A DNA stretch of 9,584 nucleotides from an uncultured Clostridia bacterium. GTDB taxonomy: Bacteria; Bacillota; Clostridia; Christensenellales; Aristaeellaceae. Below the pieces are notes generated by a model, which made no database searches, was not told where the DNA came from, and saw nothing but the letters and a program-made list of their open reading frames with translations. The stretch lies in the NCBI GenBank assembly GCA_904420265.1, contig CAJFUU010000008.1:1-9584 (forward strand). Reading direction: 5' to 3'. The position numbers were made by a program, and so were the translations under genes. Below are positions 5,665 to 9,584 of the stretch, piece by piece (position 1 is the stretch's first letter; each line of letters starts with the position of its first letter).

Positions 5665-6004
5665 ACGTTTTGCTGGGCGGCGACCTGTCAAAAAATGCCG
5701 GCAAAAGCGCCCGGAAAACCGTTTCCGACGGCATGTGCGGCGAAAGCGCAGATGCTCCTGTGCAGAAGCCCCTTTGGCGAAGGAAAATATCTATTCTGCA
5801 AAATTTGCCTGCATCGTTGTGCGGCGCGAACGAATTTTGGAGGAGCGTCCATGGCGGCGAAAAACATTGCCTCCCTATCTGCGCAGGCCGTCGAACGCGT
5901 TCGTCAGCCTGCGTGCCTCGCCGGGCGGCGGCATTGGGGGCGGATATGCCCGCAGGGAAAATCCCTACGCCAAACCCGGCCAACTTTGCTCGCGGCCTGT
6001 GCCG

Positions 6005-7420
6005 CTATTGAATGCGCTGAACCGGGCCATGGCCGGGGCAAAACAGATAGCCGGCATAGGTTTGCGTCAGCAAATTGCGGCATTCCCTTGCCGCCGCCGG
6101 GTCGCAGTCCACGCCGGTCATCAGAAAGGGCGCCAGGCGGTTGAATTCCCTTTGCTCCGGAGAATAGCCCTTGATGTTCACATAAATATCGCCGCTGAAC
6201 AAAAGCTGCAACTTTTCGCAGACGATGACCGTTTCGCCCTTGACGTGGCCGCCGTTTCCCTCGTAGAAATCGAACGTCCAGGGCCCAAACGGCCGCGAAC
6301 CGATGTAGGAAAGGGGCGAATCGTCGCGCTTTGCGCCCACCGCGAAGCAGCGCTCCATATCCGGCGGCACATAGCCGGAAATAATTTTGCTCAACGCGCA
6401 GTAGGGCGCGTGCAGGGGGTTTTGCTCGCGAAAATTGGGCGCGCCGCGTTTTTCGCATGCGAAGTTGTCCAGGCAGTTTTGACTCATATACGCCCGGTCG
6501 AAGACGGGCAAAAGGCCGGCATGGTCCACATCCGCATGGGTGAGCCAGATTTCCTTGCTGCGCAGGGAAAAGCGCGGGAAACGGGTTTCCAGCAGGCGCA
6601 GCATTTCCTCTCTATAACAGGCGAAGCCGCAATCCACAAACAGAAGTTCGCCGTGGTATTCCAGCACATAGGTGTTGCTGCCGCAAGGCGGCTCGATGGC
6701 GTGCAGAAGCAGGCCGTCGGCCAGGCGCAAAGTATCGGTATTGGCATGGAAGGCCTCGCCCCGGTGGTCGGTAACAAACTGGGCAAAGCGGCGGATATAG
6801 TCGAAGGTTTGCAGCGGCGGCTTGTTCTGCTCGTCCAGAAGCTGCATCAACCGGTTGGCCTGGATGAGCACGGCGTTGGTCTGGTTTTGCGAAAGGGAGA
6901 GAATTTCGCGCATCTCGTTGGCAAACGTGATGTAAAACACCGTGCCGTCCAGCAGCCGGTCGGTCACCTCGTAGTTGAGGATGCTGATTTCGCAGATGCG
7001 GGAAATTTCGTCGATCAGCCGCTTGATTTCCCCGGTATTTTCAATCAACAGGCCCATTTTGAAGTGTTGGCAGGGCGTGCCGTTTTCCTGGGAACTGATG
7101 TAGGAGATGTTCACGCGGTGCCGGTGGAGAATTTCCAGCACCGGCGTGACCGCGCCGGGATGGTCGGGCAGGGTGAGCACGATCATGAGTATGCGCCGGT
7201 CTTCCGCATCTCCGCTCAGGTAGCCGCAACGGGCCAGGCCGCGCTCTATTTGCGCGTGTTGCTCGGCTGTGGCGGAAACTTCGATAAACAGTGTATGCGT
7301 GTCTACGGCCTTATTGTAGTTGACGCGCACGATGTTGCCGCCGTTGGCGGCGATAAGCCGGCTGGCGAGCAAAAACGCGCCCGCCTTGTCCGGCATTTTG
7401 GTGACGTAAGTCTTTCGCAT
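6005..7420 (-). CDS. ACT-ACT-metallo-beta-lactamase fold protein
   Basis: This is a 471-residue cytoplasmic protein with no signal peptide. The start at 7420 (MRKTYVTKMPDKAGAF) is preferred to the in-frame ATG at 7429 because AAAGGA sits 8 bases before it but abuts the other. Residues about 2-70 and 76-150 are two ACT domains (KMPDKAGAF and TLPDHPGAV mark their first turns), which usually bind amino acids or small ligands. A helical linker follows. The metallo-beta-lactamase domain begins near CGSNTYVLEYHGELLFVDCG, with THADVDHAG (His295, Asp297, Asp299, His300), GHVKGE (His392), SGDIY (Asp411) and CPGHG (His464). The first motif is HxDxDH rather than HxHxDH, a variant seen in ComEC-type enzymes. 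The rest of the metal site is intact, so a hydrolase is likely but its substrate is unknown. It is 25 bases after the DUF6125 gene in the same operon. Confidence 0.88.
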   Translation of the reverse strand: MRKTYVTKMPDKAGAFLLASRLIAANGGNIVRVNYNKAVDTHTLFIEVSATAEQHAQIERGLARCGYLSGDAEDRRILMIVLTLPDHPGAVTPVLEILHRHRVNISYISSQENGTPCQHFKMGLLIENTGEIKRLIDEISRICEISILNYEVTDRLLDGTVFYITFANEMREILSLSQNQTNAVLIQANRLMQLLDEQNKPPLQTFDYIRRFAQFVTDHRGEAFHANTDTLRLADGLLLHAIEPPCGSNTYVLEYHGELLFVDCGFACYREEMLRLLETRFPRFSLRSKEIWLTHADVDHAGLLPVFDRAYMSQNCLDNFACEKRGAPNFREQNPLHAPYCALSKIISGYVPPDMERCFAVGAKRDDSPLSYIGSRPFGPWTFDFYEGNGGHVKGETVIVCEKLQLLFSGDIYVNIKGYSPEQREFNRLAPFLMTGVDCDPAAARECRNLLTQTYAGYLFCPGHGPVQRIQ

Positions 7421-7445
7421 AGGCGACATCCTTTGCTGGAATCCG

Positions 7446-7979
7446 TCAAACGCGTTGCGCGTCGTCCTTCAGGGAAAACGCCCACTTGCAGGCGCAGCTT
7501 GTGTCCGTAACTTCAGGATAGCAGCTCAGGCATTCGCAGGCGATGCGGCTGTCGATGGCCCTGGCAAAGCCCTCGTATTCAACGACGCCCACGCGCTTGC
7601 AGGGGTGGAAAGGCACGCCCTTGCGCTCGCGCGCCGTTTGCACGCGGCACTTTTGCATGGTGTAAATCAATTTTCCATCCACATATGCGCAATCGTCCTG
7701 ATTCAAACGCCCGTAAAAGCGCAGGGCGAGCGCTTTTTCAAGCCCCTCCAGGCCGGGGTGCTCGCTCAAACGCAGAAATTGCTTGATGCGCCGCGCTTCG
7801 ATTGCCGTATAGCGTTCCCACGCCCGCGCGTCGTGAAACATGGCGGCGTCCATGCCTTCGGCTTGTTCGACGGATTGAAACCACACCCCGTCCAGCGCCA
7901 GCCAGTTTTTGGCATAGATGTCCACAAGTTCCAGAAGTTCCTCGCGGCTCAAACTGTCCAGCGCGCCATGTTCGCCCAT
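7446..7979 (-). CDS. DUF6125 family cysteine-rich protein
   Basis: This is a 177-residue soluble protein without signal peptide. The N-terminal two-thirds is helical (EELLELVDIYAKNWLALDG, then GMDAAMFHDARAWERYTAIE). The C-terminal part carries conserved-looking MQKCRVQTARERKGVPFHPC, VGVVEYEGFARAIDSRI and a Cys cluster (Cys97, 111, 127, 148, 150, 153, 162, 164, with His125), suggesting metal or cofactor binding. I recognise this architecture as DUF6125, an uncharacterised family common in anaerobic Firmicutes and related to hydrolase-like proteins. It is the first gene of a leftward operon whose second gene is the ACT-MBL protein. An extended -10 promoter lies 33 bases upstream, and AAAGGCGG precedes the ATG. 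The function is unknown. Confidence 0.75.
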   Translation of the reverse strand: MGEHGALDSLSREELLELVDIYAKNWLALDGVWFQSVEQAEGMDAAMFHDARAWERYTAIEARRIKQFLRLSEHPGLEGLEKALALRFYGRLNQDDCAYVDGKLIYTMQKCRVQTARERKGVPFHPCKRVGVVEYEGFARAIDSRIACECLSCYPEVTDTSCACKWAFSLKDDAQRV

Positions 7980-8011
7980 AAAAACGCCGCCTTTCCCAAA
8001 ACATATGCCTC

Positions 8012-8020
8012 ATTATAGCA
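8012..8020 (-). promoter_or_regulatory. Extended -10 promoter for the DUF6125-MBL operon
   Basis: On the minus strand the sequence reads TGC-TATAAT (8020-8012), a perfect -10 with the TGn extension. The region 17 bases upstream is T-rich (CTTTTT) and not a good -35, which the extension can compensate for. The predicted leader to ATG 7979 is about 25 bases and contains the ribosome binding site. Confidence 0.65.
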
Positions 8021-8048
8021 CGCATAGTTTAAGAAAAAAGGCGGCGGC

Positions 8049-8085
8049 AAAAATTTGCCCCGACGCGTTCAGCGACGCGGCGGGG
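8049..8085 (-). terminator. Intrinsic terminator of the XRE gene
   Basis: On the minus strand CCCCGCCGCG and CGCGTCGGGG pair into a 10-bp stem with one mismatch and an 8-base loop. CAAATTTTT follows. The stop codon of the XRE gene (8069-8071) falls within the loop, so the terminator overlaps the gene end. It would insulate the DUF6125 promoter just downstream. Confidence 0.6.
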
Positions 8086-8296
8086 GATAAGGCGTGCGCA
8101 CATTCGTGCGCCCGAGAAGGTAGTCCACGCTGGTCTTGTGAAAGTCGGCAAGATCGCTGAGCACCCATGGCGGAATCATATGCGTACCCGTTTCGTAATA
8201 AGAATAGGAACGCTGTGTAAGATTTATAGCCTGCGCAATCTCTCTCTGCGTCAGGTCGCTGTCCTCCCGCAGATCGCGGATGCGTCGATAGTACAA
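8069..8296 (-). CDS. XRE/Cro-CI family helix-turn-helix regulator
   Basis: This is a 75-residue single-domain DNA-binding protein, MYYRRIRDLREDSDLTQREI then AQAINLTQRSYSYYETGTHM, with the family's Q-R-x-I-A-x-x-I and Y-x-x-Y-E-x-G motifs and the ending VDYLLGRT. The start is taken as TTG 8296 because GAGGTG (8308-8303) lies exactly six bases upstream and homologues of this type begin M-x-Y-R-R-I-R-D-L-R-E-D. A GTG at 8314 is also in frame but has no such site. The tail VRTPYPPPRR is basic and Pro-rich. It diverges from a 71-residue protein gene with 90 bases between them. Such small repressors usually bind their own intergenic region. It may be a remnant of a mobile element or an ordinary Clostridia regulator. 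Confidence 0.88.
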   Translation of the reverse strand: MYYRRIRDLREDSDLTQREIAQAINLTQRSYSYYETGTHMIPPWVLSDLADFHKTSVDYLLGRTNVRTPYPPPRR

Positions 8297-8338
8297 GAAA
8301 AACACCTCAGTCACATCATAAAAGCAAGCATTGAACCA

Positions 8339-8368
8339 TTGACATCCTAGCCTGCTTTAGTCTAGAAT
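8339..8368 (+). promoter_or_regulatory. Strong sigma-A promoter for the 71-residue protein gene
   Basis: TTGACA (8339-8344, perfect) and TAGAAT (8363-8368, one mismatch) are 18 bases apart. Transcription would begin near 8375, right at the GAGGTG ribosome binding site, leaving a leader of only about 12 bases. It lies in the 90-bp divergent interval, where the XRE protein could bind over it. A candidate TATGAT for the opposite direction (8318-8313) lacks a good -35. Confidence 0.65.
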
Positions 8369-8386
8369 ATACATGAGGTGATGGAC

Positions 8387-8602
8387 ATGGATTTTTTGAC
8401 GCAGCGCCTGGCGCAATTGCTTTTGCGAACGGACGCAACGCCCTCGCCGCAGACGCTGATGGACGAAAATATGCGCGCGCTGGAGCGTATCCGCGACATA
8501 CTCGCCGATAGCGCGCTGGATGATTTTGAATGCGTGGAACAAATTGTACAGGTGATGGAAACGCTGGGAATTGCGTGCGGCGACCGGCACGATTTCGGAT
8601 AG
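8387..8602 (+). CDS. Uncharacterised 71-residue acidic helical protein
   Basis: The protein starts MDFLTQRLAQLLLRTDATPS and ends ETLGIACGDRHDFG. The start ATG 8387 is set by GAGGTG at 8375-8380, six bases upstream; the in-frame GTG 8378 and ATG 8381 overlap that site. The sequence is mostly helical and acidic (DENMRALERIRDILADSALDDFECVEQIVQVMETLG), with two Cys. I recall small clostridial proteins with a DFECVExIV segment and a RHDFG end, often near mobile-element or regulator genes, but I cannot name a family or function. It sits alone, divergent from the XRE regulator and behind a strong promoter, so repression by that regulator is a reasonable inference. Confidence 0.75.
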   Translation: MDFLTQRLAQLLLRTDATPSPQTLMDENMRALERIRDILADSALDDFECVEQIVQVMETLGIACGDRHDFG

Positions 8603-8609
8603 GGATGTG

Positions 8610-8641
8610 AAAAAACGCCCGCCGCGCCGGTCAATCGGGCG
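8610..8641 (-). terminator. Terminator-like hairpin read on the minus strand
   Basis: On the minus strand CGCCCG (8641-8636) pairs with CGGGCG (8621-8616) around a 14-base loop, immediately followed by TTTTTT (8615-8610). It would stop leftward read-through, for example from the BMP gene, before it runs antisense into the 71-residue gene. The loop contains further GC-rich pairing. Confidence 0.45.
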
Positions 8642-8975
8642 GCCATGAGGCGCGCGGGGCCGGGCGCTGCGGAGGAATACGGCTGGCAAGCGGGAGGCTG
8701 ACGCGCAAAAACGGCCCGTCAGGCGCTTCCGCGGCAGTCTGGCAAGGACATGGAGTTTTGCAACAGGGGCGCAATATCCTGCAGGAATTCGCGCAGTCCG
8801 GAGGGGGCTTTCGCAAGCCGCCGCGAATATCGTAGAAAAGGGGCGGGCAAGCAAAATATGCGCCGCACGGAGCCGGAAAAGCCGCCCGAACCGGCTTTCA
8901 TAATATCCGACAGGACACAACAAACCAGATGCGCGGCGGAGCAAGTGTAAAAGCGCTCGCGGCCGGCTAAACAAA

Positions 8976-9010
8976 GCGGCGCGCTTTTGCAGCACGCCGC
9001 CCCGTTTTTT
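8976..9010. terminator. Bidirectional intrinsic terminator after the BMP gene
   Basis: GCGGCGCGC (8976-8984) and GCACGCCGC (8992-9000) pair with one mismatch, which becomes a G-U wobble on the minus strand. TTTTTT follows at 9005-9010 on the plus strand and TTTGTTT on the minus strand. Its place about 60 bases after the BMP stop codon makes it the likely end of that leftward transcript. Confidence 0.7.
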
Positions 9011-9061
9011 GGTTGAACGCGGGATTGCCACGCTCAATGGTATTTTGAGAGGGAGCAACCG

Positions 9062-9584
9062 TTAGTTGACGGTGATGCCCTCGCAGAACCAGGTGATTTG
9101 CAGGATTTCCTCGTCGGTCAGGGTCTGGCCCTCGGCCACGACGACGTTGCCCTCGTTGTCGGTGATCTCGCCGGAGAAGATCTGCAGCTCGCCGTTGATG
9201 ATGGCCTCGCGGGCGGCCTCAACGGCCTCCTCGGTGCCCTCGGCGCAGTTCTCGGTCAGGGGGGAGATGTCCACCCAGCCTTCGTTCATGCCTTCCAGGC
9301 GGTTTACCGGCTCCCAGGTGCCGTCGATCACGGCCTGCACCTGTTCGGTGACGTAGATGCCCCAATGCCAGATAGGGGCGGTGAGGTGGGCATGCGGGCC
9401 GTCTTCGGTCATATCGCAGTTGTAGCCGCAGGCCCACACGCCGGCTTCTTCAGCGGCGGCCACGGGCATGGTGGTGTCCTGATGCTGGGCAATGACATCG
9501 CAGCCCATGTCGATCAGCGCCTGCGCGGCCTGGCCTTCGATGGTGGGATCATACCAGGTGTTGGTGAAGAGCACGTCCATGGTC
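9062..9584 (-). CDS. BMP-family ABC transporter substrate-binding protein (C-terminal part)
   Basis: This is the last 174 or so residues of a periplasmic-type binding lipoprotein of the BMP/PnrA family (Med/BmpA-like), which delivers nucleosides or related purine compounds to an ABC importer at the outer face of the membrane. Recognisable family segments are TNTWYDPTIEGQAAQALIDMG, DVIAQHQDTTMP, GYNCDM, HLTAPIWHWGIYV and DGTWEP. Near the end come NEGWVDISPL, GELQIFSGEITDNEGNV and the final LTDEEILQITWFCEGI. The family's usual length is about 330-400 residues, so the signal peptide and N-terminal lobe lie beyond the right edge. It is the last gene of its transcript here, with a stem-loop terminator downstream. 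The codons are almost all G/C-ending (CTG, GAG, GGC, ATC), more strictly than in the neighbours, which suggests high expression. Several cysteines (for example in GCDV, WACGYNC and WFCEG) are unusual for an exported protein. Confidence 0.92.
   Translation of the reverse strand, partial: TMDVLFTNTWYDPTIEGQAAQALIDMGCDVIAQHQDTTMPVAAAEEAGVWACGYNCDMTEDGPHAHLTAPIWHWGIYVTEQVQAVIDGTWEPVNRLEGMNEGWVDISPLTENCAEGTEEAVEAAREAIINGELQIFSGEITDNEGNVVVAEGQTLTDEEILQITWFCEGITVN

Larger units (their letters stand above)
5033..6004. other. Gene-free, repeat-bearing stretch (about 1 kb)
   Basis: Long open frames occur on both strands because the DNA is GC-rich, but none has a convincing start together with recognisable protein sequence. 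The centre holds two near-identical direct repeats (described separately). The flanks (5033-5272 and 5734-6004) show no RNA gene, integrase, transposase or terminator that I recognise. The stretch separates the Gin-like gene from the end of the ACT-MBL gene. Confidence 0.5.
8603..9061. other. Gene-free interval between the small-protein module and the BMP gene
   Basis: This interval of about 460 bases has no supportable coding region. A 233-codon minus-strand frame crossing it also covers the 71-residue gene in antisense and is Arg/Pro-rich without domains. It contains a hairpin with a run of six T on the minus strand (8610-8641) and a bidirectional terminator (8976-9010). Otherwise I see nothing. 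Confidence 0.5.

Noticed and set aside
5033..5983. A 316-codon minus-strand open frame over the direct repeats
   Set aside because: Its internal protein repeats are just translations of the duplicated DNA in an arbitrary frame, and it has no ribosome binding site or domain.
5453..7510. A 685-codon plus-strand open frame opposite the ACT-MBL gene
   Set aside because: Most of it is antisense to a clear ACT-MBL reading frame. It has no ribosome binding site at its start and no domain.
8357..9058. A 233-codon minus-strand open frame between the BMP gene and the XRE gene
   Set aside because: It runs antisense through the 71-residue gene and across two terminator-like hairpins, with an Arg/Pro-rich sequence unlike real proteins.

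Overview
The window looks like chromosome of a GC-rich, spore-forming member of the Clostridia (Firmicutes). The reasons are the murB-whiA-HPr/Crh gene order, a YtvI-type AI-2E permease, a tiny Gin-like zinc-finger protein (Gin is an anti-sigma-G factor of sporulation), strong GGAGG/GAGGTG ribosome binding sites, and an ACT-metallo-beta-lactamase plus DUF6125 pair of a clostridial type. The species cannot be named from the sequence.

Layout. (1) Bases 1-272 are a divergent promoter region. The first 26 codons of an ECF-type sigma factor run leftward off the edge, and a well-formed sigma-A promoter drives the AI-2E/YtvI-like permease rightward (273-1433). (2) Bases 1530-3682 hold a compact rightward operon: murB (peptidoglycan precursor), whiA (DNA-binding regulator, overlapping murB by one base) and a small HPr-fold protein that has lost the phosphorylatable histidine but kept the regulatory serine, as in Crh. 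rapZ and yvcK, which often sit between murB and whiA in Firmicutes, are absent here. (3) Bases 3683-6004 are gene-poor. The only convincing gene is the 51-codon Gin-like protein on the minus strand (4837-4992). The rest holds hairpins and two roughly 150-bp direct repeats 242 bp apart, each with the same micro-ORF. (4) Bases 6005-7979 carry a leftward two-gene operon, DUF6125 then ACT-ACT-metallo-beta-lactamase, behind an extended -10 promoter. (5) Bases 8058-8602 are a small divergent module: a XRE/Cro-type repressor-like protein leftward and an uncharacterised 71-residue protein rightward, with a consensus-like promoter between them. (6) Bases 8603-9061 are gene-free apart from terminator-like hairpins. 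(7) From 9062 to the right edge is the C-terminal part of a BMP-family (nucleoside-type) ABC transporter substrate-binding protein on the minus strand.

How the parts relate. The murB-whiA-crh block links wall synthesis, a division regulator and a carbon-status HPr relative. The ECF sigma factor, YtvI-like permease and Gin-like protein would fit envelope or sporulation control. The ACT/MBL and DUF6125 pair looks like an uncharacterised metabolite-sensing hydrolase operon. I see no CRISPR array, tRNA, rRNA, integrase or transposase, and no clear evidence of a complete novel system. The best candidates for follow-up are the Gin-like micro-gene, the His-less HPr, the ACT-MBL/DUF6125 operon, the XRE/71-aa divergent pair and the tandem repeat with its micro-ORF.
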